Shown: positions 23,843-36,534 of the stretch, piece by piece | How positions within the stretch are numbered: position 1 is the stretch's first letter | Layout: each line of letters opens with the position of its first letter | Source of the DNA: Adiantum capillus-veneris | Taxonomy: Eukaryota; Streptophyta; Polypodiopsida; Polypodiales; Pteridaceae | Assembly: GCA_014529385.2 (NCBI GenBank) | Contig: CM043963.1 | Location: 75,087,912 to 75,151,911, forward strand | DNA length: 64,000 nucleotides | Direction: 5' to 3' | Position numbers and translations under genes: made by a program | Notes under the pieces: model-generated | Database searches by the model: none | The model's input: the letters and a program-made list of their open reading frames with translations, nothing else | What the model was told of the DNA's origin: nothing

Positions 23843-26800
23843 GTCACAACTTTAGATACTTATCCACGTATCCCTGTCAAAACACCAAGGTCCTTTTAAA
23901 AAGAATCATAGCATTTTATCTAACATATTGAAACACGAGAACGCACAGAAGTAGATGAAGATAGAGTGGAAACCATCACATAAGTATTAAATTGAAATTG
24001 CTTCTGAAAGTAATCTAGACAACTCTTGTAACTACCCCTTGTCTATGTGACCTCTTGCAAAAGACACAAAAAGAATTGCCCACCTGGACTAATTTGGAGA
24101 TCTTGGGGCGAGATGTCCTCATATATTGATCCACCTTCTCCTGAGATTTGGGAATGTGATGGCTTGGTAAATTGCCAATGACCTTCTCGACTGCCTTCTT
24201 TGCAATCGTCTTGAAAGCCTCTTTACTCATATACCCTTCCTTCCAAGTTGGCTTCAGCACCTCTTTTACATGATCAGCGATGGCAGCCCTCAGCATTTTT
24301 AATCCACGACTACTCTTTTTGCTCAAGGCCTCACCTTTTCCAGTTTCCACATCATCTGCTGGTGGCCCAGGACTCCAATTTTCAGGACTCAGATTCTCCA
24401 CGACACCAACATCCTCCGTAGTAGTCTTAGTGTCAGCTTCAGCAGCTTCTACTCTACTTGTTACTGCTTTTGCTGGATCTAAATCTTGGCCAACACTCTC
24501 TTTGTGAGCTGTTAAGTTGGCCTTTTCTGCACGGGGCTCCAAACCCGAGCCTGTAACATCAGATAGAGGATCATACTGGTCCTTTTGAATAGGTAAATTG
24601 GTTGTTGAAGGAGCTTGTGCCAGGCCTGCCAATGGGGGTACTGTAGTGAGTGGATAAGAATAAGCTGGTGGGTGGCCCGGTGGTTGCATAGCTGCACTCT
24701 GCATAGATTGAAAATTCCATGAAGCAGCAGTCTGCCCTGGTAGTGAAGGTGGAAAAGCTGAATTAGAGGCGAAGCCAGTATTCACAATGCTAGGCTGCAT
24801 TCCTTGGTTTGCAGTAACACCTGAAAAAGGGCGCAAAGAATGAGATTGCTCTGACAAAAAGGAGGTGTTTGAGCTAAACCCTTGCTGCCCTTGTTGTGCC
24901 GTCGCAAGCTGTGGTTGCACAAAAGGAGGATTAGCAGGAGAGCTCAGAAACTGATTGGCCTGTCCCCCGGGCTGCTGCATTAAAACTGGTAAGTTTTGGT
25001 TGCCAGGCTGAGCAGGAAAAAAGGAACCATAAGGCTGGTTTGATTGCCCATAGTTTTGAGAAAGCGGCTGAGAGGGAAATACAGGTGCATGGCTTTGTGT
25101 GGCTAAGCTTTGTGGGAATGGACGTGCAGGATTAGATGTCACCTGCTGTTGAGAGAAGGGGGCTTGTTGTTGCAAGAAAGGACCACTTGGGTTGGGTGGC
25201 CCAAACCCTCCAGAATACGCAGGCCCATATCCTCCAGGACTAGTATGCCCAAACCCTCCAGCATTAGGTGGCCTTTGAAGCTGAGGAAATTGATCTCCGG
25301 GATTGGGTGCCCGATGGTGTTGAGAGAACTGGTCTGCAGGGTATGCTCCATGATGGTGAGGAAACTTATCTCCTTGATTGGATGCCCCATAAAATGGTGC
25401 TCCAGAAGTTGAGAGCCCAGGACTTGGCCTGGAAGATGTCCCATAACTTGGAAGCCCATGGACCTGATTGACTGGAAGTGCTTCTTGGGTTGTAGCTCGT
25501 GGTTGGAAACTTGTCTGTCCCCATCCCCCAGCAGTCGGATACCCAGTATTTCCACTGTTGAATTTTGTCATTGGGCGAGCAGCCTGGTCGAAAGTCTGTG
25601 GAGTTGTCACGGGACGATTCGTAGGCGGTCTATATCCGCTGTATTGTGCACCACGTGACATGTCTCCAGCAGAGGTAGCATATTGCATAGAGCTTGATGG
25701 ATAGCCTTGTGCAGAAGATTGATGAGTGGGTGCCTGGAATTGACCTTGAGGAGGTATAGAGGTCAGTAGCCCAGAAGCAGAAATAGGTTGACTAGAACTT
25801 CTATGCTGCTGAATATCAGAAGGTGAGGGCAAAATCCCAGGGCCCGAACCAGGAAGACCAGTCACAGCATGCTGTTGAGGGTGAGTAGATATAGGAGCAG
25901 AATTCACATGTGACATGAGCACCTCGGTGCTGGCTGTGGCTGCAACTGACGTACAAATCTTTTCAGCAATGCCAGAATCTGAAATCTTTAAGCCATCTGT
26001 CGGCTCCAATACATCCTCAGATTTTGTATCCAATTGTCCAACCACGTCTGTTTCCAAGACCGGTTTTAAGCCCTCCTCTGAATTGGCTAACGTGTCAGAA
26101 TCTACAGTATCTTTAGGCTTCTTGAGCACCTCCACCTTTGACTGTTCCAATACACCACCCAAAATAACCGCGGCTTTCTCCGAGACATCTAAATCAGTCA
26201 CAAGCTTGAGCACTGCAGTAGCATTCACATCGCCAAGATCCTTATTGCTAGAATCTATGTCCGACCGCAACTCCGATGGACATAGCTTCTGACTCTTGTC
26301 TGTGGTAATCTCAACTAGAGCTTTGCTGGGACCATTCACAGCATCCACACCACTACTTGTAACTGAGACTTTGCAAACCTCCGTATCTTTGCTACTGCCA
26401 TATTCCTCGAGCCCTTCCAAAACATTCCCCATACCCTTGTCAGTCGGAAGCAGTACTTCTCCGCAAGCATGTTGCTCCAACACGTCTTTTCCATCAGCTT
26501 CCGCATCACTCCTCTCTCTCTCAAGCATGGTGTTTTCTACTGTTTCTGAATCTCTGCTGGCATCTTGTCCTATTTTGTCCAAGTGCTGAGTTGTTTTTGA
26601 CTCCATCCTGCTATCACTAAACTCCACCTTTCTAACTGTGTCATTGGCCAACATAGGAATCTCTCTATTGGAACAATCGGCCAGTCCAACACCAGTGGTC
26701 CCTTCACATTTTGGAATCTCGTTAACAGCATCTACAGAATTCACCATCATCGCCTCCCTAGGGGCCTCTGTTGTGGTACCAGTAACATCTGGCATGACAT

Positions 26801-29700
26801 CTTTCCTTACAGCAGTTCTGGAATCAAATTTCTCATCCACCTGTGCTTCATCACGGATAACCATCTCCGCAGTGATTGCCCTTTCACTTGGTATATGCGG
26901 TATGCCAACCAGCTCTAATGCTTTAGCATAGGCCATTACTTGCCTATCTTTTGCTTCATCAGCACTTTTTGGAGTCCACAACTCCCCTTGTGAAAAAGGC
27001 ATTATTGGTCTGTTGAATGATGGCTCCCTACCAAAATCCTCCTGCTGCACATTGGAGATTGAACCAATCTCTTTCTTTTGTCTATCACCCATGTGATCTT
27101 GATGGGCACCTCCAAAATCATCCAGTCTATCCATCCGCAACTCTCTCCTCCAAGGACCTCGATTGTGCTGATCTCCTGAGTAATCTTCTCGCGCAGCATC
27201 TGGATTAGATCTTTCATGCTGAGTATCCCTCCTCCAAGCACCCCGATCTTGTGCCCCTATCTCTCTACTGCCATGCAGATACCGGCAGGAGCTCCCTCTA
27301 AAGCACCTGCCCCTAGCATAATGGTAGCAAGGGGCAGGTCCACCAATTCGTCCACCACGCCTTCCTCTTCCAAAGTACTCACGGTCACCTCTCCAATCTC
27401 TGTCACCCCTACCCATACCACTCCACCTCATATCCCTTGGCGGTGTCCTGCTATAGCTCCTTCTCCATTCAGGAGATCGGCTGCACAGACACACCATGGA
27501 GAGCATTGGTAAAATAAAGACAATGAAACATTTAATAGTCATCATGTGATTAATTTCTGTACACAAGCAACACCTTTTGGACAAGACTGAGCAACAGACA
27601 ATAGATATGAAACATATGAAAACTACACACCCTCCAAGACTCTTAGCTCGAAAAATAGTGTTTTGAGAGACTGTTGACAGCACAACTTTCTCTAGAGCTA
27701 GCAAATTTTAAAAAGCAGCTCTAATGCACTACGAATTGCAATGCAGTAAATTATAAAAAGATACCTTCGAGATCGGCTCCACCTCGTCTTTCTCCGTGGC
27801 GAGCGACTATAACTCCGCCTTCTCCACCCAGATGACCTTGCAGGACTTCTGCTGCTACTTCTACTCCTGCTTCGGCTCCTGCTTCTGCTTCTGCTGCTCA
27901 TGCTCCTGCTTCTGCTGCTCCTGCTCCTGCTCCTGCTGCTCCTACCTCTGCCTCTGCCTCTGCTCCTGCTCCTGCTCCTGCTTCTGCTACTGCTGCCGCT
28001 ACCACTTCTACTATAGCTTCTTTTTCGTTTCGATTGGCGCCTGGCGCCTTCAGAATCACTTCCTGATGCCCCTTTCTGCACCACTCTCCCAAACTCATCT
28101 ATAGGCAGAGGCTGATTACCTCCATCTGGTTCGCTGTCTGATTCAGCCTCTTGAGCCAACCTCCCGAACTCATCCATAGTTGGTCCTCTCTTTTGTTCTT
28201 GCTGCCCCGGAGCTGGGTATGTCTTGATTGGTCTTGATGAGCCAATGGAGATGCCACCAGCTATGCACACCTTACCCTGTTCTTCCAGCTTCAAAGAAGC
28301 ACCACCACCAATCCCAGCAGCTCCTTGAGAGCCCATAAAAGTCTCAGTACTATGGTGACTCTCTTCTGAGTTTCCCACATTTACTCTGCCACCAACCAGT
28401 AATGAAAAGTCGTTATTCTTCTGGCTCTCATTCACAACCTGCATCCCTTGTAAGGATGGTTGGCTTCCCCATCTAGAAGACCTTTCTCGTTGGCGGTCTT
28501 CATGTTCCTGTTCTAACGAGGAGAGTATATCATCCACTGTACGAGGCATAGCAGAGGCTGAAGAATGACCCCGTCCTTCATGTATTGACTCAGACTTTTC
28601 GACGTCATTTGCCAGACATACGTCTGAACTTGGCACAATCTTTGTATAATCCTCTCCATCGGAAGCATGCTTGGTACTGCAGAAATTGCGATCAAGGATC
28701 AACTGTGTGTGCATGCGAAGATTCCTGTCTGGAATACCCATCCCCTGGAAAGTAGTCTCCCTCCTAGTTTCAAACTTTTGTGAATTAACAACGATTGTGT
28801 TTCCTTCAGGAGGTTGTGCAGAAGCTTTGGATGATGAATTAAGTTCTCCATCTACAGACACTATTGCATTGGTCACGTCCAACTGACCTGCATCTAGCAC
28901 ATGAAGATAGCATTTCAAGTAATATCCTATTAAAGGGATACACAGATTCGATGTAACCTATTAATTGCAAATGCACGAGTAATATGTGTGGTGATAATCA
29001 AAGCTTCACAAACACGCCCATTGCACTGGAGCCACATAAAAATGAACAAGCAATGAGTTGGCTCCATACCGTCCATATCCATGTCCATATCCGACGTTGC
29101 TGGTGAACCTGCCTCATCATCCAAAGTGTCTTGATAAGTAGAATTCCAGTCATTATGTTGTTCAGGCTGCAAAATCTTGTTTTCCAAGTCCTTTTTTCTG
29201 ATGGCACTAATTCCTGCTTCTGATGATACATGTTCAAACAGACTTTTCTGTACAGAATCATTGTAAAATCCGGGTCCTCTGCTCTCTGACAAAGATTCAA
29301 AGCTAAAGTTATTTTTCTTCAAGTCCTCTACTGCCTGGGGGAGTACTGAATTAGAAGGTATGGAAGCCTCAGATGGGAGAGGGGGGGGTGAAGGAGGGGG
29401 GCTAGGTGGAGGAGGGGGAGGAAGGTCTGACGGTAAGGGTGGAACAAACGGTGGAGCATGTAGTCCTGGTGGAGGTGGTTGCATAGCCAATCCAGATGAG
29501 GAGAATGAAGGTACCTGCAGTGCCATAGGAGGGGGAGGAGGGGGACCTGACGCATAAGAAAACTGTGGCGTTGTGTATGGCCTCCCATGTGTAGGAGGCG
29601 GCAGTGGGCGCTGAGGAATATAATTCATCATTCCTTGTGGCGGAGGAGGAGGGACCACTGCTCTGGGCCTAAAATGGGGATCTGTTTCAGGCCTGTACAT
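23843..29700 (-). CDS. CCCH zinc-finger protein with RS domain (C3H38/C3H55-like), four coding exons
   Basis: Coding exons on the minus strand: 29,700-29,070; 28,887-27,765; 27,480-24,084; 23,872-23,843. All three introns (182, 284 and 211 bp) start GT and end AG and keep frame, giving 5,181 nt and 1,726 residues. Exon 1 begins MYRPETDPHFRPRAVVPPPP and is proline-rich. Exon 2 has two DEFGR motifs (MDEFGRLAQEAESDS and IDEFGRVVQKG) followed by a long Arg/Ser domain (about residues 495-585) of the kind that mediates splicing-factor contacts. Exon 3 opens with an Arg/Gly-rich stretch and one C-x7-C-x5-C-x3-H zinc finger (C636, C644, C650, H654; bases 27,275-27,329), then an acidic region, a long Gln/Pro/Gly-rich region and a basic C-terminus (LKPTWKEGYMSKEAFKTIAK). 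The last exon codes only GYVDKYLKL. Plant relatives of this layout are annotated as CCCH proteins with probable nuclear RNA roles; the function here is inferred. It is about twice as long as I would expect for the family. Confidence 0.9.
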
Positions 29701-30317
29701 TTTGTAGAGACGAATATATCTGCCACACTATCTCTTTAAGAAGGGTGATGCTTGGACTAGACCATCCATTTATGTCTCCTTGCTGTCCATGCAGCACAAA
29801 TGAAACTCTGGTCGCAGCAAGCTAAAAAACTGAGTAGTCAAATAACTGGATCCTGAGGGTATGCTGCTCAAGCGATGCCACATTTCAGGGTGATGCAATC
29901 ACCCACTTCACCTCCACATTCTCATATGCAGAGCCTGAACAAATACATGTACGTGAGAAGCCACGGAGAGGGCTGAGAAACCCTAAACCCCAGCTTGGGT
30001 GCTGCCCACAAAAAATATGACAAGAGCGAATGAGGAACCCTAGAAACGGTTGCTATCTAATACATTCCATTGAACGGTGAGCAGCTCTGCACATACAAAG
30101 AGGCCGACGATAACGAGAAGACAGAAGCGTACCTCTCATTTAAAGACTACGCAGTTTGCAAATTTCTTCTGATCAGTTCAAGCTCCGTTGCGTGTCTGTG
30201 TGTAGGCCACCACCGAACAAGAAGAAGCCGCCTCTTTAAAAGTAGTGCATACATGCGAGCGCTGTTTTCACGTTACCAGTTTCGTTTGCAGAGTCCTGCT
30301 TAAGTTCTTTTATACGA
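29701..30317 (-). promoter_or_regulatory. Leader, possible 5' UTR intron and TATA box of the CCCH/RS gene
   Basis: A TATA-like GTATAAAAG lies on the minus strand (complement of 30,307-30,315). A likely leader exon follows, ending at AG|GTACGC (exon end 30,133). A pyrimidine-rich acceptor TTGTTCAG is found at 29,935-29,942, which would remove a 198-base 5' UTR intron (29,935-30,132). Several ATGs occur between 29,934 and the chosen start at 29,700, so upstream open frames or another intron are possible. Confidence 0.4.
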
Positions 30318-31344
30318 AGTTGTTTTAACTCACATTCTTGCTAGGGTAATGTACTACTTAGCACATAATTTATTGGCAGCTATGAAATAACTAGGATGCC
30401 TTTACACTCTTGGTATGTTTGAGAGAGACATGGACGAAACGGGGGTCGTTCTACAGGTCCCTTCTCAAAATAAATTCTCAATCAGTGGGATAATCTCTGA
30501 AGCAGTGTAGATCTAACATATATCTGTCTATAAATACTAAGCATGGTTTGCCCAAGTATGTTGTGGACAAATGCTCGAAAGACATGATTGTTTATTATTT
30601 GTTGGTCTTATTTTGGGTGCCCCATGCCTACCAACACGAACATCCTCTCGTTTCCTACCACTCACCCTCACCGAATTAGACCACATTCGGAATTATACAT
30701 CCCACATGGCACAAGAATCTAATGCACAGTTGCTTGTCTGGCATTAGTAATAGCACTATAGCCATTACTAGTAGTATTACAAGCACATTCTCTCATACCT
30801 ACATGCCCAATTCAACAAGATTGGCTGATTATAGTGACGAAGAGGACAAGAACAGTGACTCCAGACAACTATCGTGGTGGTAGAGCTAGTTGGCTCTCGC
30901 AACAGTTGGCCTCCTTACAACGCCAAGGTCTCAAGGCCTTCTCTTTGAATTGTACAGGGTCTCTAGTTTGAATTCAACATACTTCACAGATATACAAGTC
31001 TTGCATTGGACAAATTTTGAAGAAAAAGGACATCCTTTGACACACCAGAGATGAGCATATCGCAACTCCAACACCGAGGTACAAAAAAGGACAGATGGGG
31101 GAAAGGCACATCCCTATGTTTTATATAAATGGGTGAGGACGGTGCGACCTCCCATGCATACTTGCATATGGTTGTGTTTCCCTTGTATTCTTTGGATTTT
31201 CATGACTTTTTTTCTGCTTTGTTTTTCGATTTCGATCTTTGGGCACAAGCATGCGTGCACATGTTGCCTCAACTTGTATATTGGTTAAATGATGACATGA
31301 TGACTAGAGCTACAAAGACCAAATTTGTACATGCAAACAACACT

Positions 31345-31425
31345 CATTCATAAGAGTGGCTATTGCTGGTGATTTGGTCAATATGTATGCCAAATGTGGC
31401 GCGGATCTATCAAACCAACTTGCTT
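31345..31425 (+). pseudogene. Possible PPR-protein relic
   Basis: One short frame reads VAIAGDLVNMYAKCGADL. LVNMYAKCG is a near-exact match to the helix signature of PLS-type pentatricopeptide repeats (VDMYAKCG in many plant proteins). Nothing on either side extends the match, so this is at best a tiny fragment. Confidence 0.3.
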
Positions 31426-32140
31426 GTTTCTACACCTAGCTTGATCAGCCCCTGGTTGACCCTTCATTGAGCCTCCCCTAACTTTGCAGCCCTTTGCATT
31501 CTATGTTGATTTTATTTTTGCTTTGTTGTCATGATGGATGGCAGGTATGTTTGTAACAACAAAAGACACTCTCTCTGAAGCATGATAACAAAACACGATG
31601 AGAATTGGCTATCCCAAGGCACTTCTCTCATAAGCATTCCATCTATCATATACTTGACATTTATCTCAAGCCTTGTGCAATCCTCAAACGTGGTCACTTG
31701 ACCAACCTCTTGACCAATCTTTCGACTACCAAAGCAGTAATAAGTCAAGGATAACTAAATTTTACCAGCTTGAAAAGGATGTAATTGAAGGCAATGAGGT
31801 CATACAGTTATGAGATAGGATTCAATTATCATAGACAAATGAGATGGGTGATATTTTTCCATACGCCACAAGGCATCATTTTTCGTATTGTGTCCAAATT
31901 TGCGTGGAATCCCTAGCTGCCCCAACCCCTGGCTAATTTCTGCCATACATAGCAATCCTTTATGGATTGCGCATATAAAGGATTAATTGCACATTTGAAC
32001 TGCAAATTGCGTCGAGCAACAATTGTGACCTCCTCATTACTTACATTATAACATAGCAGCCTTCCAACTTGAGCCCTTGCTACCACTTTAACTCGCATGC
32101 AGGGTACTCGCCCATAGCAAGCACAGCAGCGGTGTACAAA

Positions 32141-32144
<4 letters not shown>

Positions 32145-32228
<84 letters not shown>
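32145..32228. repeat. (TC)42 microsatellite
   Basis: Eighty-four bases of perfect TC dinucleotide. Confidence 0.95.
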
Positions 32229-32231
<3 letters not shown>

Positions 32232-32331
32232 TGTACATCAATTAAATTTAGAGATGTGGTAGACGATAGACTCCATTGTTTTTCTATTAATAGGCTTCCT
32301 TTTTTTGCTTGGTGACCTCTTTTTTTTTGGT

Positions 32332-32372
<41 letters not shown>
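32332..32372. repeat. Poly-G run of 41 bases
   Basis: The longest homopolymer in the window, preceded by a T run and GGT. Confidence 0.9.
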
Positions 32373-32374
<2 letters not shown>

Positions 32375-32827
32375 GCCTCGTTTTTTCTCCTTGTAGTATG
32401 CAGTGGAAGAGGCTTGAGACATAAAGATAAAAATTCAGCACATAATTTATTTGGCAGCTATGAAGTAAAATTTAATGGTTGCCAACATTCCAGAGAATAT
32501 TTTGTAACTCCTACCCTACCTTCACAGTAGCCTACTCCCCTCTAATAGACCCTCCCAAGTCCCCATTCCCTCCATCGACACACACACACGCACGTGCGCG
32601 CGCACATAGAGAGACCCTCCCTCACGACAATTTCCCCAGACTAGCAAACTCCACGTGAATTCTCTCACCTTTGTGCGGTCGTTGGACATCGTTTCTTAAC
32701 CACCTCTCCTTGCCCTCAAAGGACCTATTTATTATGTTCTTCACTTTTGCAAAAAATCAAAGTGCCCCTCCCCTCCCCCTCCCACCACCCCCGTTCCTCA
32801 AACCCCTGACAAAAAACCGAAGGTGTA

Positions 32828-32957
32828 GGGAAAGGTCATTCAGTGACCTAAAGGACCTTTCCCCATAATCATTGTGACTGCATGGCAATCGACGGGGAGT
32901 CGGGAGCCATGCAAGAGCAATTGTTAATGAGGGAAAGGTCCTTTAGTGACCTTTCTC
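32828..32957. mobile_element. Small foldback element (MITE-like)
   Basis: The left arm, 32,828-32,863, starts gggaaaggtcattcagtgac and is itself partly palindromic, ending gacctttccc. The right arm, 32,931-32,957 (gggaaaggtcctttagtgac...), is close to its inverse complement. In the middle, gcatggc and gccatgc add a further inverted pair. The whole 130 bp can therefore fold on itself. No open frame; no clear target duplication. Confidence 0.5.
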
Positions 32958-33674
32958 GATCGTCAAGTTTCAAGGGAGGGGGACAATCAATCACATCTGA
33001 CAAGCTACAAGAATGCATGACAGTGTGAGGGAGCAGTGCATGACAGTGAAAATTGTTGGTGCCTAAATTTGATTCGTCGAGCGTCTTTAATTACATGCGG
33101 TGTGAGGGCAGCAACGCAACATGCATTGACTTGTCTGCGATCCAATAGCTCAAGCAAAAAATTATAGGATTTAACTGCGATTACATTAATGGCCCAGATC
33201 TCTTGCCCCCTGACCCTGGACATTGACGGAGAGGGAAAGAGAATCTTGGAAGATTCCCCATTCATTTTGATTTTTTGAGTGTTGTAGGACACGCGTGCAT
33301 CAAAATTTGGAAAAAGGTTATCTCAATCTCACGCTGAGAGAAAAAAAAGGGCATCTCAATCTCAATATCGCGATGAGAGAAAAAAATTTGAACCCTTCCT
33401 TAGGGAATCAAGAGTTCTCATGAGACTCTTGCAACAAATAAGGTGACTACTCGCCTACCAAAAAACACATTTTTTTGCTTTCTCTATTTAAACAAGGAAA
33501 ATAATGTGCCACAAAAACAAACACTTGGGGTGAGATTGATGAATAAAAGTAGACTGCATCGATTAATGTTAAAAACTTCGACCATTGAAGACTCCTTGTT
33601 TTGTTGAGATGTCAAGCTTGACATGTACTACTCTTCAATGACTATCATCGACACTCGTCATCACTAGCACACCT

Positions 33675-33896
33675 TGTTGGATATGTGTATCTTTGCCAGT
33701 TATACTATAGTTGGATGACACCCAATGGTTTTCCTAGCATACTGATGGCACTATTATCCATCCAGCTCACTCACTAGTGGTTTCATATTAGACCATTGTA
33801 ATAGTTTCCCGTTATGTTGTATTTTCTCTTTTATGCATTTTAGACTTCCTACCACCATGAGTCAATGAAGAAGAAGAAGAAGAAGGTTGTACCTCC

Positions 33897-33933
<37 letters not shown>

Positions 33934-36304
33934 GACGCGGATGCATGTGTGCCTACAAGAGCTCAAGCCTTCTCCTTCTCTATCTCTTGACATGGTATGG
34001 TATCAGAGCCTGTTTGTGTATGAGGAGCAGGAGTAGCAAGCAAGATTAGCAAAAGAATTGGCTTTGAGATTCCAGAAAACCATCCACAAATGATCTTTGA
34101 TCAAAGTGCTTACTTTTGAAGATTGTGCATCTCAGGTTTTACATTTCGGGCACGTTTTGACCCTCATTTTGGAGTTAGAGTGTGTTCGCAAACAAAGTCA
34201 TCAAGGTTCAAAATTTTGCAGATCTCCATTTTGGTGGTGCAAAAAGGTTTGTTTTGATTGTATTGTGGTTACATATGGTGACCTACTATTTTTAGCAAGC
34301 TTCTCAATACAAAGTAGTAAAGTTCTGCAAGTATGCCATCGAGCAATGATTAACTTAACCATATTTTCAGTGAGAAGCTAGACAAGAACAACTTCCATAC
34401 TTGGAAGTTGAGAATGACCAATTTCCTTAGGGATAAAGGTTATTGCGAGTAAATTGATGGAGAGCATGAGAAAGAACCAATGTTACAAACGCAAGGTGCA
34501 AATGTTGCAAAGATAAAAGACTTTAAGAATTGAAACCAGGGAGGTCTCAAGTTCATGTATTGGCTTTCTGTGAGTGTGCAGGATACTATGATTGGGCACA
34601 TACAAAAAGCTCACACCCAATGAAGCTACACTTGAAGACTAAGCTAAAAATAGTGCAACTTAAAAACCTATCTATTAATGACTATTTGTTGAAGATAACA
34701 TACATATGTGAGTCCCTTGCATCAATTGATGTTGCAGTTGATATTGATGATAAGGTGGAAGTACGTCTCCAAGGTTTAGGTCCAGAATCCAAACATTTTA
34801 AGACTATCCATCTTTGAGAGAACATTCCCATATTTACAGATTTAGTGTGTGTGGAAGAGAAGGAACTCGAGGAAGAGTCCTCTACATAGGGCATAAATAA
34901 TTCTGAATAGGTCCTCTTCAACAATAGAGGAAGAGAAAGAGGATACGGTACATGTCATGGAGGTGTCCAAGGAAGGGTAACCCCCAAGCGGAACAGCAAA
35001 ATAATTTCCATAGACAAAACACGAGTGGTCCAAGAAATGTCCAATGCAAGGGGAGCATGAGAGGCTGTAGAAATGTGCAACAAAACAATATAGTTCAATG
35101 CTCGAAGTGTGGGAGACATGGTCACTTTGAAAGTTTTTCAGATAGGATACATCAAAATAATTATGCAACCACTAGAAGGAATGTATACGAGCCTAAAAGG
35201 CTATTTGAGGTGTAACACATTTTAAATACTATGTCTACAAATGTGACAAAGTCTGGTGATAATGTCTAATATGTGGATTCACTTGCATCAAATCACATGA
35301 CTAGTCATGCTGAGTGGTTCAAGGAAATGTAAACTTTGTAGAGTTCTGGTTATGTAGAGACTCTGAAACTACACATCCCATTATGCATAGAAGAATTGTA
35401 ATATTATCTACAATAGATGGTAAAGTAAAGTACTTGGTTGATGTATTGCACGTACCTAATATCTGGGCATATGGTTGAGTTGGGTTTGCAGGTCAGGTTT
35501 AACTCTAATGGTTAAAGACTACAAGAAGAACGGAAAGCTGGTTGCGTAGGGAAAGAAATTGAACAGAATCTTTACTTTAGATGTAAATATGTCTAAGGTG
35601 AATGTAGTCATGTTTGCACAAGGTGCACGTGTCATCGCAAATATAGAAATCTAGCACAAGAAAATAGGTCCTGTAAATCTACAACAACTAAAGACGATGC
35701 AAAATAAGGAGGTGTCACAAGTTTGCTAGCATTGAAAGTTACTGAAATGCAAAAAAATTGTGAAGGTTGTCATTTCGGAAAGCAAGCAAAAGCATCCTTT
35801 CCTCATGATAAGAATGTATTGGAATTAGTACATATAGATGTATGAGGTCCAAGAAAAACTTCGTCTATGGGTGGATGCACGTACTGTGTGAGCTTCATTG
35901 ATGACCATACAACGAAAGTATGGGTGTATTTCATGAGGTAGAAGAGTGGGTGTTTATGCACTTCAAAATTCCAAGGTTATGGTTGAAAAATAGAGTAGGA
36001 AATATGTAAAGCGCATGAAGTTAGATGGAGGGGATGAATACTTCTCAAAATAGTTTAACAATTTTTTGAAAAAGCATGGAATCAGAGGTTGTTTTCATGC
36101 AAGTAAACAATGCCATAATATGGTATTATAGAGTGGAAGGACAAGCACATAGCAAAAGCTTCTAGAGCTATGACGAATGAGAAGAACATGCCTCATTGTT
36201 ACTGGTTGAAGTTGTTGCTACAGTTATTCACGTATAAACAAGACCCTACTACTGCAATGCATGATATGACACCTGAAGAGAAGTTTGTTTGCTTTTACCA
36301 CACA
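33675..36304 (+). mobile_element. Ty1/copia retrotransposon, 5' LTR to integrase, truncated
   Basis: A probable 318-bp 5' LTR (33,675-33,992) runs from TGTTGGATATG to TTGACA and contains a (GT)14-like tract. The primer-binding site follows at 33,998-34,010. Decayed gag is read from about 34,370 to 35,215, with a knuckle CSKCGRHGHFES (35,102) whose last Cys has become Ser. Protease-region text (YVDSLASNHMTSHAEWFKEM near 35,280), pre-integrase CEGCHFGKQAKASF (35,765), and integrase text (LELVHIDV, FIDDHTTKVWVYF, NEKNMPHCYW near 36,180) follow. At about 36,300 it is cut by the LTR of a minus-strand gypsy. Numerous stops. Confidence 0.8.
33998..34010 (+). other. Primer-binding site of the copia element
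   Basis: TGGTATCAGAGCC is complementary to the 3' end of plant initiator methionine tRNA, the usual copia primer. It sits five bases after the LTR end; the preceding TGGTA looks like a slipped extra copy. Confidence 0.8.
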
Positions 36305-36497
36305 TGTCGGAGGCTGGGGACTTGCCGAACACTGTGTGCGAGCCACGAATGATTGCAAGCACACAACCAGACTATCCTAGTAAGCTCAAAGGGGGCAACG
36401 GTGTGTCACTTACCGCTCTATGCTTGCCGTCATGAAGGATTCCGTGCGGCGAAGAAGAGGGAGCCACCTCGCTGCCATCGATGCTACCGCAATGCTT

Positions 36498-36534
<37 letters not shown>

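Larger units (their letters stand above)
30318..33674. other. Intergenic region, mostly without recognisable genes
   Basis: Apart from the PPR-like relic, the TC and poly-G tracts and the foldback listed separately, nothing coding is recognised. A 31-bp sequence (agcacataatttattggcag..., 30,357-30,388) recurs with two changes at 32,436-32,467. Near 33,318-33,385 a unit containing atctcaatctca and gatgagagaaaaaaa is imperfectly repeated. Confidence 0.45.

Noticed and set aside
27481-27704. Extended start of the large CCCH/RS exon (extra N-terminal residues beginning MLALEKVV)
   Set aside because: These bases are intron 2; the acceptor at 27,481-27,482 joins exon 2 in phase and restores the RS domain.
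27796-28104. Cys-rich 102-codon plus-strand frame
   Set aside because: It is the antisense of the Arg/Ser codons of the RS domain, which naturally read as Cys/Ser/Phe on the other strand.
29360-29588. Gly-rich plus-strand and His/Leu-rich minus-strand frames
   Set aside because: Shadows of the proline-rich first exon of the CCCH/RS gene.
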